This document shows, piece after piece, positions 52,523 to 60,912 of a stretch of 64,000 nucleotides of DNA (position 1 is its first letter; each line of letters opens with the position of its first letter). The position numbers were made by a program, and so were the translations under genes. The stretch is from Pirellulales bacterium (GTDB lineage Bacteria; Planctomycetota; Planctomycetia; Pirellulales; JACPPG01), in NCBI GenBank assembly GCA_036499395.1, contig DASYDW010000106.1, forward strand, positions 1-64,000. The letters are read 5' to 3'. Under the pieces are notes generated by a model. That model was not told the origin of the DNA, ran no database searches, and saw nothing but the letters and a program-made list of their open reading frames with translations.

Positions 52523-52625
52523 ACACGATGAATCGTGTTTGCGAATTCCGACATCGTCGTATTCACGTCTGTGTGACCATCCGGATTCACGGATCGTCGT
52601 ACTTACGATTCGTCGCATTTGCACG
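52523..52625. promoter_or_regulatory. Probable parS / par-operon operator repeats
   Basis: A palindrome ACACGAT-GA-ATCGTGT (52523-52538) is followed by three related direct repeats: ATCGTCGTATTCACG (52553-52567), ATCGTCGTACTTACG (52593-52607) and ATTCGTCGCATTTGCACG (52608-52625), the first two 40 bp apart. Repeats like these upstream of a ParA/RHH operon usually form the centromere and operator. Related TTTACGAT motifs recur inside the operon at about 51532 and 51987. Confidence 0.5.
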
Positions 52626-52636
52626 GTACAAAACTG

Positions 52637-52664
52637 CCTAAGCACTGCTTAGGGGAGATGTCTG
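52637..52664. repeat. Module-edge hairpin, copy 2 (CCTAAGC-ACT-GCTTAGG + GGAGATGTCTG)
   Basis: The counterpart of 12326-12353: same stem length, 3-nt loop and the same GGAGATGTCTG, with a compensatory pair change in the stem. It marks the left edge of module 2. Confidence 0.6.
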
Positions 52665-52817
52665 ACAGAATAAATGCATTTCCGATGATTCGAGAAATTC
52701 GAGCCAGTTCAGTCGCTTAACTTAGGTAAAGGTGTGTCAAAATGGAGCACAAACCGGCGCCAAATTGAAGGGGGTAATAGTGGTCTGACACGTCGGATGA
52801 GGGACGAGATTCGAAGC

Positions 52818-53030
52818 CTAACGACCGCCTCTGCTCGACTGACGGTCGTGCTTCCGGTTCAGGTCCCTGAGCAGCGGGTGAAGGACGGACAGAACGCTCG
52901 CCACCGCCATCGTCCCCATGCAAACCAATGCGACTTTATTAAACACCATTCCATCAACACCGTCCGTACGGCGGGCCATGTCCTGGGCCAGCGACGCGAC
53001 ACGGATGGGATTGGGTGAATATGTGGTCAT
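52818..53030 (-). CDS. Small membrane protein, hypothetical
   Basis: A 70-aa protein MTTYSPNPIRVASLAQDMAR, with one membrane helix (VALVCMGTMAVASVLSVLHP, residues 34-53) and a basic tail. GAAGG directly precedes the ATG. No counterpart at the same place in module 1. Real but unassigned. Confidence 0.45.
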   Translation of the reverse strand: MTTYSPNPIRVASLAQDMARRTDGVDGMVFNKVALVCMGTMAVASVLSVLHPLLRDLNRKHDRQSSRGGR

Positions 53031-53130
53031 CCTTCGCGTATAGCGCGATCCGCTGCCAATGTCACGATCGACTTAACGCGAAGCGAATGAATGTCTCGCA
53101 TTGGAACGAACCCGACGACCTGGCCTCGAT

Positions 53131-53220
53131 CCGCGCGCCTCGCGCGGGTGATCCGAAAGAAAAATGCAAAATTTTTTTTGCTGCCGAAATCGATCCGCGC
53201 GGGTCCGCGCGGATCGATTT
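53131..53220 (+). promoter_or_regulatory. Two-hairpin leader element upstream of PEP-CTERM gene, copy 2
   Basis: CCGCGCG-CCT-CGCGCGG (53131-53147), then A/T-rich GAAAGAAAAATGCAAAATTT, then a 16-bp hairpin with a 2-nt loop (53187-53202 / 53205-53220). Relative to copy 1 the large hairpin differs by an A-T to G-C pair change with pairing preserved. Confidence 0.55.
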
Positions 53221-53353
53221 CTCGGCCATCTCACGTTGTCGACCGGTCGGAAGCGGCCAACGCGGCTCGAAATTGTTGCTACCTTCCGACAACAGGCGGC
53301 GGGAAAGGGTTCCCGTGCCGTCCTGCCAATCCAAAATGCTTCAGGAGAAAGAT

Positions 53354-54145
53354 ATGAGCCACCAAATCTCGCTAGCCGCGTTGCGTTTCCGTCTCGCCGT
53401 TGCAACGGTCCTGGCGCTGTCGGCGTCGGCAGTCGCCAGTCCAATTCTCTGGATCGATGACGAGCAGGGAGGGATCGGCAAAGTCGATGTGCAAACTGGG
53501 GCCGTGACGTACGTTGGCAATGCCGGGGTAGCCTTGACCGACATCGCCTTTGATCGGGGGGGAACACTATGGGGAATCGGGTTCAACAACCTGTTTAAGG
53601 TAAATACCGCGACGGGCGTAGCAACGCTCGTCGGACCGACCGGGATTCCCCAGGGCAACGCGTTGGTGTTCAGCACAACTGGCGTCTTGTACGCGTCCAG
53701 CGCCACCACGCCATTGCTTTACACGGTGAATACAACGACCGGTGCCGCGACAAGCATCGGCAGCACCGGCTTCAGTTCCGCCGGTGATCTCGCATTTAAT
53801 GCCGGAGCGCTTTATCTCAGTGATACGGGCAATTACTTGGTCAAAATCTCCCTTGGCCCGACGCCGAGCGGGGTCGAGGTCGGCCCGATCGGCTTCAACA
53901 ACGTATACGGACTCGCGACCGGCGATGACGGTGTCCTGTACGGAGTGGCGGGAACACAAATCTTCGTGGTCGATACCGACTCGGGCCGGGGCAGGTTAAA
54001 AAGCGATTATGCAGGCCACGGTTTAATCGGTGCGAATGGGACCTCCTTCGTCATCGAATCGATCCCTGAACCAACCCTGACGCTAGGGATCGGCACGGTA
54101 ATGGCGTGCAATTCGATGTCTTCGAGGCGCCGTCGTCATCATTGA
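53354..54145 (+). CDS. PEP-CTERM sorted secreted protein with repeated beta-propeller-like motif
   Basis: A 263-aa protein starting MSHQISLAALRFRLAVATVL (AGGAGAA upstream); the signal peptide ends near ASAVAS. The body has recurring units of the form TG..T.VG..G....DLAF..GG.LY (for example AVTYVGNAGVALTDIAFDRG and ATSIGSTGFSSAGDLAFNAG), as in beta-propeller/DUF4394-type proteins. The C-terminal sorting signal is IPEPTLTLGIGTVMACNSMS followed by an Arg/His cluster. It corresponds in position, but not clearly in sequence, to the PEP-CTERM gene of module 1. Surface display is expected if the host has an exosortase. Confidence 0.85.
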   Translation: MSHQISLAALRFRLAVATVLALSASAVASPILWIDDEQGGIGKVDVQTGAVTYVGNAGVALTDIAFDRGGTLWGIGFNNLFKVNTATGVATLVGPTGIPQGNALVFSTTGVLYASSATTPLLYTVNTTTGAATSIGSTGFSSAGDLAFNAGALYLSDTGNYLVKISLGPTPSGVEVGPIGFNNVYGLATGDDGVLYGVAGTQIFVVDTDSGRGRLKSDYAGHGLIGANGTSFVIESIPEPTLTLGIGTVMACNSMSSRRRRHH

Positions 54146-54187
54146 CCATCACAGGCAAGTGCCTTGGCGGCCAGATAGCCCATAAAA

Positions 54188-54230
54188 AGCAAAGGCGGCA
54201 AACCATGTGATGGTCTGCCGCCTTTGCTTG
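54188..54230. terminator. Bidirectional terminator hairpin
   Basis: AGCAAAGGCGGCA (54188-54200) pairs perfectly with TGCCGCCTTTGCT (54216-54228), with an inner ACCAT/ATGGT stem. Flanking T-rich tracts occur on both sides, between the convergent PEP-CTERM and ardC genes. Confidence 0.8.
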
Positions 54231-54257
54231 ATATAATTGTGACGGTACCGGTCCCGA

Positions 54258-55133
54258 TCAACGTTCCGCGCATTGCCGCTCGCCGCGAATCCAATCCGCC
54301 GCCCTCTGACCCGCACCGGCGGTCGTGACGATCAATCGCTTGTCTGACTTGAGTTGCTGGAGCCACCCGTGGAGATAAGCGGCTTGGTTCTTGATCACGG
54401 CGGGCGCGATGCCTGCATGACCGCACAGGTACGCAGCTGCGGTCTCCGCGACCAGTTCCTCCTTCGAATAGTCCGAGGAGCCAAACGGGGCAGGGTCCGT
54501 GTCCAAGCCGCGATCCAGCCGTTTGCCATGGCCGGTGGAGTGGGACAGCTCGTGAAAGAGGGTGGAGTAGTATTCCTCGGCGGAAGTGAACCGGGACGGC
54601 TCGGGCAGACGGACGGAGTCGAGGAGGGGGCGATAGAACGCCTTTGACCCACCATGCTCGACGGCGGGGCCGTCGGCGTAACCTTTGACGATCGCCTCGG
54701 CGGCTTGGATCGGGTCGAATACGTTTAGCTCGAAGGGCACTATGTCCGGTGCCGTGATCCCATCGCATTGCTCGGCGTTAAAGACGTTGTAATAGCGAAG
54801 CACCGGCACTTTCGCCGGCTCACCGGTCTCCCTGTCCTTGGTCTCGTACTGCTTCCAGAAGACGACCATGGACGCCTTCTCCCCCTTCTTGACGGTTCCT
54901 CCCTTAGCCTTCGCTTGGTTGTACGTCATCCAGTATGAGGAGCCGTATCCTTGAGCCCACGCCGTGAACGCCAGCAGGAAGACGTTCACCCCGCGATAGG
55001 GCTTGGTGCTCTCCAAGTTCTTCGGGTGCCCGGCAGATGCACTGCCGAGAATCGGGGACCGCCATGGGACCACACCCTTATCCAGCATGGCGATAATCTG
55101 GTCGGTGACGGATTGGTATAGATCGAACGACAT
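54258..55133 (-). CDS. ardC: ArdC-family anti-restriction protein, module 2
   Basis: A 291-aa protein, same length as the module 1 copy. The start MSFDLYQSVTDQIIAMLDKG at 55133 is supported by GAAGGAG; the longer open frame to 55376 runs through the conserved leader and is not used. It shares KPYRGVNVFLLAFTAWAQGY and the zincin motif FHELSHSTGH. Differences from copy 1 are spread throughout, indicating long divergence rather than recent duplication. Role as in copy 1: protection of DNA during entry. Confidence 0.9.
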   Translation of the reverse strand: MSFDLYQSVTDQIIAMLDKGVVPWRSPILGSASAGHPKNLESTKPYRGVNVFLLAFTAWAQGYGSSYWMTYNQAKAKGGTVKKGEKASMVVFWKQYETKDRETGEPAKVPVLRYYNVFNAEQCDGITAPDIVPFELNVFDPIQAAEAIVKGYADGPAVEHGGSKAFYRPLLDSVRLPEPSRFTSAEEYYSTLFHELSHSTGHGKRLDRGLDTDPAPFGSSDYSKEELVAETAAAYLCGHAGIAPAVIKNQAAYLHGWLQQLKSDKRLIVTTAGAGQRAADWIRGERQCAER

Positions 55134-55211
55134 GGCCTTAACTCCTTCAAATGGTCTTTGGGGTGGTGTGGAACACCCACACGCCCGCCTGACCGGAATG
55201 AAGGAGGGGCT

Positions 55212-55297
55212 TAGCGCTCGCGCGCAGCGGTCAAGGTGGAGGTTCCGGAGGAGGGACCCGCGCAGCGGGCAGACCTTGACGGCGAGCACGGGCGCTA
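55212..55297 (-). promoter_or_regulatory. Structured leader element upstream of ardC, copy 2
   Basis: Stem TAGCGCTC (55212-55219)/GGGCGCTA (55290-55297), stem GTCAAGGT (55230-55237)/ACCTTGAC (55273-55280) and inner hairpins GGTTCC/GGGACC and CCCGC/GCGGG. The conserved linkers GCGCAGC and GGCGAGCACG are in the same places as in copy 1. An A-T pair in the first stem of copy 1 is C-G here, and a C/T mismatch in the second stem is A-T here. Confidence 0.55.
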
Positions 55298-55382
55298 CAA
55301 TCTGCCGACAATGAGTTTCAGGCGGGTTTTGATACACGGCCCACGGCCGGACCTTCTTTCCCCGATACCCCTTCAAACGAAA

Positions 55383-55406
55383 GAACCAAGGCGGGGGCCT
55401 TGGTTC
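55383..55406 (-). terminator. Intrinsic terminator after XRE-like gene 2
   Basis: GAACCAAGGC / GCCTTGGTTC form a perfect 10-bp stem with a 4-nt loop, followed on the minus strand by TTTCGTTT. Confidence 0.7.
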
Positions 55407-55457
55407 AGGATCAGCAAGTTAAATGACGGATGGACGAGCGCGCGAAGCGAGCGCCGT

Positions 55458-55907
55458 CTATTTCATCTCGTCCAGTCGCTTGACGGCCTCGCGTTTACCG
55501 AGGCCGCGGACTGCGACGAGTTTGGCGAGCTGTGCCCTGCGGGGCTTGGCCTTCTTTGATTCCCAGTGGTAGATCGTCAGACCGGAGACGCCCACGAGCT
55601 TTCCGTAATCGAGGGCGGAGATCCCGAGCTTGGCCCGGTGCGTCTTGAGTCCGTCGGCTCGGAACCGAAGGCCGTTGGTCTCATCAACGACTTTGGATGA
55701 AGCGGCATGAAGGCCGGCACCGCCACGGCGTTGCTGACGTTGCAGAGCCGAGACGGCCTTTAGTACCGCGGCCAACTGCCGACGGATCGACGCGATGTCG
55801 CGGCGGTGCTGCGCGAGCAGCTTCCGAACGACCTTCCCCTGGCGGCGGATGTGGCGGTTGGCAACGCGCCCGATCTGTTCATTGAGGACGTTAGCGAGGT
55901 TCGGCAT
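55458..55907 (-). CDS. XRE-type helix-turn-helix protein, module 2
   Basis: A 149-aa paralogue of the 15615 gene: GKVVRKLLAQHRRDIASIRR in the N-terminal half and KTHRAKLGISALDYGKLVGV, then SGLTIYHWESKKAKPRRAQL in the HTH. A broken form of the TATACCC operator remains upstream (55918-55940). Probably a regulator of module 2. Confidence 0.75.
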   Translation of the reverse strand: MPNLANVLNEQIGRVANRHIRRQGKVVRKLLAQHRRDIASIRRQLAAVLKAVSALQRQQRRGGAGLHAASSKVVDETNGLRFRADGLKTHRAKLGISALDYGKLVGVSGLTIYHWESKKAKPRRAQLAKLVAVRGLGKREAVKRLDEMK

Positions 55908-55985
55908 GGGAGGGGCTTATACCCGACATCGGTTATGTCCGTCACGCCGGTGAATCGGAACGGATCTATTGATATTGAGATTCGT

Positions 55986-56303
55986 TCAGGGGAGCGCCTC
56001 GACCCGAAACCCGATCCGTTCCGGATCACCGCGAGTGTCAAACACGGCCACGACCTCAACGGTGGCAGGTAGCACTCGGTACCAGATCGCATAAGGAAAA
56101 CGGTGCAGGGCGGCCCGGCGACAAGCCGACACCAAGACGGGGTACGCTTCCGGAAACTGCATGATTCGGCGGACCTGTTGGTTCGCCTCGGCCAGAAAGA
56201 CGCGGCCTAGCCCGCGGGCCTGGCCGTCGTACCACCGCATCGCCTGACGCAATTCGTCCGCCGCCGGCGGAAGAATGGTTAGCGGGAGCGATGCCGGGAT
56301 CAC
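55986..56303 (-). CDS. ParE/RelE-family toxin, module 2
   Basis: A 105-aa protein starting at GTG 56303, which overlaps the antitoxin stop by 4 bp (GTGA). LPPAADELRQAMRWYDGQAR, then FPEAYPVLVSACRRAALHRF, PYAIWYRVLPATVEVVAVFD follow the ParE/RelE pattern of the plasmid stabilization family. The order antitoxin-toxin on the minus strand is the reverse of the toxin-antitoxin orientation in module 1, and the genes are not close relatives, so the addiction locus differs between modules. Confidence 0.88.
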   Translation of the reverse strand: MIPASLPLTILPPAADELRQAMRWYDGQARGLGRVFLAEANQQVRRIMQFPEAYPVLVSACRRAALHRFPYAIWYRVLPATVEVVAVFDTRGDPERIGFRVEALP

Positions 56304-56524
56304 GGCTCCCGTCGGAGGCGTTCGAAGACCGCTTCCCAAGGCTCGCCGACCAGTTCGCCGCGATCAGCGGCGGCTAGCCGGCGGTCGAGCTCATTCTTTT
56401 GTATGTCCGTGAGCGGGGCCGCCAGGGCCTCAATCTCCTGCTGGGCCACGTCGTAAAGCACGTCGGCCAGGTCCATCTTCTGGACCGGTGACAGCGCGGC
56501 GATGTCTTGAACGGATAACCCCAT
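56300..56524 (-). CDS. Addiction-module antitoxin (TIGR02574-type)
   Basis: A 74-aa protein from ATG 56524 (GGGAGGGA 7 nt upstream; an ATG at 56530 is too close to it). LSVQDIAALSPVQKMDLADV, then PLTDIQKNELDRRLAAADRG, ELVGEPWEAVFERLR is the standard 'putative addiction module component' profile. It is coupled to the downstream toxin. Confidence 0.88.
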   Translation of the reverse strand: MGLSVQDIAALSPVQKMDLADVLYDVAQQEIEALAAPLTDIQKNELDRRLAAADRGELVGEPWEAVFERLRREP

Positions 56525-56650
56525 AATCATTCCCTCCCATGACTGCTAAGCGATGTACTTCGCCCCAGCATGCCTCAGTTTTTTCGATATGTAAATCGAA
56601 GATTGGTATGGCTCGACCCACACGTACAAGCGTTTGATCCGTCCGGAGCG

Positions 56651-57007
56651 TCATGGTTCGCTCCGGGCCGGATCGTGTATCCGGGGAAGGATGACGCCAT
56701 TCTCCTGGCCAGCGTCCGCGGCAGGCGAGCCCTCGATGAACCCGAAATCGAGGACGTGCAGTTCGTCGCGGACCTCGACGTAGAGGACAACCATCCCGCA
56801 CCAGTTGAGGCGCGCACGATACGTCTTGAGCGTTTTGGGAACCGTGCGGCCCTCGCGGCGTTTTCCCTTTCGGGAACTGTGTACCTGCGGCAGGCCGAGG
56901 AACAAGTCGTCGATGGCGCTGATGCCGTCAAAGGGGCTGAAGCAGTGATCGAATTGATCGACCAGGTCGGAGTGCATGAGGACTTTGTATTGGGCGGTTG
57001 CGGTCAT
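56651..57007 (-). CDS. Hypothetical protein, module 2
   Basis: A 118-aa frame from ATG 57007 (AGGAG 9 nt upstream), MTATAQYKVLMHSDLVDQFD, then TLKTYRARLNWCGMVVLYVE, VRDELHVLDFGFI. It occupies the slot of the module 1 DNA methylase but is unrelated to it. The C-terminal 15 residues look less natural. No family known. Confidence 0.5.
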   Translation of the reverse strand: MTATAQYKVLMHSDLVDQFDHCFSPFDGISAIDDLFLGLPQVHSSRKGKRREGRTVPKTLKTYRARLNWCGMVVLYVEVRDELHVLDFGFIEGSPAADAGQENGVILPRIHDPARSEP

Positions 57008-57074
57008 GGTGAATGCTCCTGTAGTTGTTAGATCGTGAGGTGAGGGCGGGTCTCGCAACCCGCCCGGTGGTGGA

Positions 57075-57287
57075 TTACTCCTTCTTCTCGGAAGCGACGC
57101 GGAGCGTGACGCGGCCGTCGAGCGGGACGACGTCGAGCTGGGCGTTGAAGCCTTTGCCGTCGCCGTGGGCCCAGGCGGACCCGATTCTGGTCCAGAACAC
57201 CTTGGCGTTTTTTCCCTCGCGGACGTGGTAGACGAGGTGGCTCGGGGTCTTTGGCGCCGTGGTGGTGTTGGGATTGTTATTGGTCAT
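57075..57287 (-). CDS. Small conserved plasmid-type protein, module 2
   Basis: A 70-aa paralogue of 17894-18103, with HLVYHVREGKNAKVFWTRIG, then SAWAHGDGKGFNAQLDVVPL. GAAGGAG precedes the ATG at 57287; the longer frame to 57383 covers the structured leader and is not used. Function unknown. Confidence 0.75.
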   Translation of the reverse strand: MTNNNPNTTTAPKTPSHLVYHVREGKNAKVFWTRIGSAWAHGDGKGFNAQLDVVPLDGRVTLRVASEKKE

Positions 57288-57338
57288 GGTGTGGTTCTCC
57301 TTCGGTTTTGAGTGATCCGACCGCGCCCGTCGCGGCCT

Positions 57339-57467
57339 GATGGCACGTGGAACAAAGCCGGACAAGTCCGGGGCGCAGCGCACCAGTCACGGCGAAAGAC
57401 GGAGGCTCCCGCAGGGAAACCGTCTTGGCAGCTTGACTGGCCCGGCGACGGCTTTAGCGTGCCCATC
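57339..57467 (-). promoter_or_regulatory. Structured leader element upstream of small conserved gene, copy 2
   Basis: Same four-helix layout as 18152-18282, with GGCACG/CGTGCC, AAAGCCG/CGGCTTT, CCAGTCA/TGACTGG and AAGACGG/CCGTCTT, plus the inner CCCGCAGGG loop. Paired positions vary jointly; loop and junction bases such as GGCGAAAGACGGAGG are nearly identical. Confidence 0.6.
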
Positions 57468-57820
57468 GAATCGGCCGTGTGGTGCGCGTCTGACCCACGC
57501 GTGAAGGGGATCGCCCGCATGTCCGCAGGCGAATCCAAAACCATCGCGCGCACGGGAACGGGGCGAGCCAAGATTTCTTGATACATCCGCGGGGAATATC
57601 GAAGCCGGGGTGGATCAAATTGGTATGAGTTGAACGGCTGATTTAGACGGGAGGATTGTCCCGTGCCGCTGGCGGCCCACATTCATTGATGTCTCGTTCT
57701 GAGCCGCTGGCGCGGAAAAGAGCTCCAGTGAGTGTGAAAGATTCGGGCGCGCCAAGGCAATTACGGATGTACGCGTCGCCGGACGCGGAACCCGTCGTCC
57801 TTTGATCGGAGTTACGTCGT
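57468..57820. other. No gene recognised
   Basis: Between the leader element and the membrane-protein gene; where module 1 has parB and the 20727 gene there is nothing here that I can call. It probably holds the promoter for the gene at 57821. Confidence 0.35.
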
Positions 57821-58180
57821 ATGACCCAGCACCCTGACTCGAAACGGCCTGTCGTCGGCACGCCCATGACCCGCGGCATCGCCCAATTGTTCGGACTGCA
57901 CCCCCGCGCCGCCGTCCTGCTCATGCTGATCGACGTCCTGCTCTTCGGCGGGGAGACAATCAGCCTCGGCCTGCTGCTCCCGCTGAGCGTCGCCGTCGCC
58001 GGCGTGCTGGGCCTGATCACGTACCGCATCCAGAGGCGGGACTACGGTGACGATCACGACGCGGCCCTCACAAAGGCCCTTGTCCTCGGCCTGCTGACCG
58101 CGATCCCCGGCCCGCTCTCCCCCGTCCTGGCGCTCCCGTGTGGCGCCCTTGGCCTCGCACGGACCCTCTTGCGGAAGTGA
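57821..58180 (+). CDS. Small membrane protein, module 2
   Basis: A 119-aa protein with two or three hydrophobic helices (HPRAAVLLMLIDVLLFGGET, then ISLGLLLPLSVAVAGVLGLI, and ALVLGLLTAIPGPLSPVLAL). GGAG lies about 9-10 nt before the ATG. No known family; transcribed towards the relaxase gene, 86 bp away, so possibly in its operon. Confidence 0.6.
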   Translation: MTQHPDSKRPVVGTPMTRGIAQLFGLHPRAAVLLMLIDVLLFGGETISLGLLLPLSVAVAGVLGLITYRIQRRDYGDDHDAALTKALVLGLLTAIPGPLSPVLALPCGALGLARTLLRK

Positions 58181-58266
58181 TCCCGCCACTGCCGGTGTCC
58201 TCCTTTGAAACGCCGTCGTGAACGCGGTTGACGGGACACCCGGGACGTGCTTTGAGGGAGGGGACC

Positions 58267-60912
58267 ATGCTCCGCATCATCCAGAACGCGTCCCCCGGTG
58301 GGGCGAAGAGCTATTACTCAACTTCGGACTACTACACCGAGGGTCAGGAACTCATCGGCCAGTGGCGGGGCAAAGGGGCCGATCGCCTCGGCCTCTCCGG
58401 CGACATCGACAAAGCGGACTGGGAGGCCCTCTGTGACAACGTTCACCCCGGAACGGGCTGGCCCCTGACGGTCCGGCACAAGGACCAGCGCCGCGTCGGC
58501 TATGACTTCAACTTCCATGTTCCCAAGAGCTTATCGCTGCTCTACGGCCTGACGCGGGACGAGCGCATCCTCAATGCCTTCCGCGATGCGGTCGACCGGA
58601 CCATGCATGATATGGAAGCGGAGATGCAGACCCGCGTCCGGTCCGACGGACGCAACGCCGACCGCACGACCGGGAACATGGTCTGGGGCGAGTTTGTGCA
58701 CTTCACGTCGAGACCCGTGAATGGCGAACCGGACCCGCACCTGCATGCCCACTGTTTCGTGTTCAACAGCACCTTCGACTCGGTGGAGGATCGGTGGAAG
58801 GCAGGGCAGTTCGCGGGGTTGAAGCGGGATGCGCCGTACTTCGAGGCAGTCTTTCATTCCCGAATGGCCCGGAACCTAGCGGAGCTGGGGGTGCCTGTCG
58901 AGCGCACCCGGACCGGCTGGGAGGTCGCCGGCATTTCCAAGGAGACGATCGACAAATTCTCCCGGCGAACAGCCGCCATCGAGCAGGAAGCCAAGGAGCG
59001 GGGGATCCACGATCCGCGGGAGAAGGACGGACTGGGGGCGAAGACTCGGGAGCGGAAGCAGAAGACGCTTTCGATGGAGGAATTGCGCGACCTCTGGGCG
59101 GCGCGACTGACTGCCGACGAGCAATCGAGCGTGGACCGGGCCACCCGACAGGTCGGCGGCCAAGCGATCGGCGAGGATGTTGTGATTACCCGCGAAGCGA
59201 TGGACCGGGCGACACAGCACTGCTTTGAGCGCCAGTCCGTCCTTCCTGAGCGGAAGCTGCTGGGCGAGGCGATGAAGCGATCCATAGGCAAGGCGTCCAT
59301 GGACTCGGTTCTCAAAGAACTCCATAGCCGGGGTCTGATGACCGCGGAACGGGATGGTCGACGGCTGGTGACGACGCCGGCGGTCCTCGCAGAGGAGGGG
59401 CGGATGATCGCGTTCGGGCGAGAGGGAAGGGGAACCTGCCGGCATCTGGGCGGTCGCGGCGACCACCGATTCCGCAACACGGACCTGAACGATGGACAGC
59501 GTCGGGCCGTGCTGCACGTGTTGAACTCCCCCGATCGTGTGATCTTGGTCCGCGGTGCCGCCGGCGTGGGGAAGACGTGGATGATGAAAGAGACCGCACA
59601 GGCCATCGAAGAGAACGGCAAACGCGTCTTCGCCTTCGCGCCCTCGGCCGACGCGAGCCGTGGAGTGCTCCGGAAGGAAGGGTTTAACAAGGCCGAGACG
59701 GTCGCGCGTTTGCTCGTGGACAAAAAACTCCAGGAGCAAGTCAGGCGCAACGTCCTCTGGGTCGACGAAGCGGGATTATTAGGTACGAAGACGATGAGTG
59801 ACGTGTTCGATCTCGCCCGGAGACTCGATGCACGTGTTGTTCTGTCCGGCGACCGGCGACAGCACGGATCGGTAGAGCGGGGCGCTGCGCTCCGGCTACT
59901 GGAAACGGAGGCGGGGCTGGTCTCATCAGAGATAAAGGAGATCCAGCGGCAGAAGGGTGAATACAAGCAGGCAGTGCGGGCGCTGAGCGAGGGACGGGTC
60001 GAGGACGGTTTCCGCCAGTTGGACCAGCTCGGGTGGGTGCGGGAGGTGCAGGAGAGCGAGCGGTACAAAGTGCTTGCGGCCGACTATGTCAAGACAGTTA
60101 CGGCGGGCAAGACGGCGCTGGTCGTCTCGCCGACGCACCGGGAGGGGGATCGGATCACGCGAGAGATCCGGTCGGCGCTGAAGCAGGCGGCGAAGATCGG
60201 CAGCCGGGAGTGGACGATCATGACGCTGGAAGGGATGGACATGACCGAAGCCGATCGTGCCGACCGCATCAATTATCGTCCCGGGCATGTGCTGGAGTTC
60301 TACCAGAACGCCAAGGGATACCGGAAGGGACAGCGGGTCGCGGTCGGAGACGCCGCCCTGCCGCTGGATCAATCCGCGCGATTCCGAGCCTACCGCGCGG
60401 GCACGCTCGCCGTCGCGCCTGGGGACGTGCTGCGGGTGACGAAAAACGGGCGCACGGCCGGCGGTCGGCAGCGGCTGAACAACGGCGACTTGATCCGGGT
60501 CCGCGGCTTTACTCCCGACGGCGACATTATCACCGAGAACGGGCAGACGATCGCGAAGGACTGGGGGCACCTGGCGCACGGCTACGTCGTGACCAGTCAC
60601 GCCAGCCAGGGAAAAACGGTGGACCGGGTGCTGGTGGGGCAATCTTCCGAGTCGTTCCCGGCCTCCTCTCAGGAGCAGTTTTACGTCTCCTCGTCGCGGG
60701 GAAGGGAAGGGATCACCGTCTACACGGACGACAAGGCCGCCCTGCTTGAGGCCATCAGTCGGACGGACGATCGGCTAAGCGCGACGGAGTTCGTTTCGAC
60801 ACAGGAGCATCGCGCACGCATCGCGCGGGCTTCGGAGAGGGAATCGCGCATTCCGGACCGTGAGGTGGAACGGTCCGACCAATGGCGGGAGGAGGTGGCC
60901 CATGAGCGATAG
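58267..60912 (+). CDS. MobF (TrwC/TraI-type) relaxase-helicase, module 2
   Basis: An 881-aa paralogue of the 21773 relaxase. The start MLRIIQNASPGGAKSYYSTS has GAGGGAGGGG upstream. Catalytic tyrosines are in TSDYYTEGQ (Tyr22/Tyr23), the metal site is DPHLHAHCF (His at the three expected positions), Walker A is RGAAGVGKT, Walker B WVDEAGLL, and the C-terminal helicase motif is GYVVTSHASQGKTVDRV. The gene is markedly more GC-rich than copy 1, suggesting the two come from different backgrounds. Its small downstream partner overlaps by 11 bp as in module 1. Two relaxases in one element could recognise two different oriTs. Confidence 0.93.
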   Translation: MLRIIQNASPGGAKSYYSTSDYYTEGQELIGQWRGKGADRLGLSGDIDKADWEALCDNVHPGTGWPLTVRHKDQRRVGYDFNFHVPKSLSLLYGLTRDERILNAFRDAVDRTMHDMEAEMQTRVRSDGRNADRTTGNMVWGEFVHFTSRPVNGEPDPHLHAHCFVFNSTFDSVEDRWKAGQFAGLKRDAPYFEAVFHSRMARNLAELGVPVERTRTGWEVAGISKETIDKFSRRTAAIEQEAKERGIHDPREKDGLGAKTRERKQKTLSMEELRDLWAARLTADEQSSVDRATRQVGGQAIGEDVVITREAMDRATQHCFERQSVLPERKLLGEAMKRSIGKASMDSVLKELHSRGLMTAERDGRRLVTTPAVLAEEGRMIAFGREGRGTCRHLGGRGDHRFRNTDLNDGQRRAVLHVLNSPDRVILVRGAAGVGKTWMMKETAQAIEENGKRVFAFAPSADASRGVLRKEGFNKAETVARLLVDKKLQEQVRRNVLWVDEAGLLGTKTMSDVFDLARRLDARVVLSGDRRQHGSVERGAALRLLETEAGLVSSEIKEIQRQKGEYKQAVRALSEGRVEDGFRQLDQLGWVREVQESERYKVLAADYVKTVTAGKTALVVSPTHREGDRITREIRSALKQAAKIGSREWTIMTLEGMDMTEADRADRINYRPGHVLEFYQNAKGYRKGQRVAVGDAALPLDQSARFRAYRAGTLAVAPGDVLRVTKNGRTAGGRQRLNNGDLIRVRGFTPDGDIITENGQTIAKDWGHLAHGYVVTSHASQGKTVDRVLVGQSSESFPASSQEQFYVSSSRGREGITVYTDDKAALLEAISRTDDRLSATEFVSTQEHRARIARASERESRIPDREVERSDQWREEVAHER

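Noticed and set aside
52734-53018. 94-codon plus-strand open frame
   Set aside because: The opposite strand frame (52818-53030) has a clean membrane helix and is preferred; the plus-strand product has no features.
58854-60068. 404-codon open frame antisense to relaxase 2
   Set aside because: A GC-rich antisense shadow; the sense frame has all relaxase-helicase motifs, the antisense product is Ser/Arg/Thr-rich with none.
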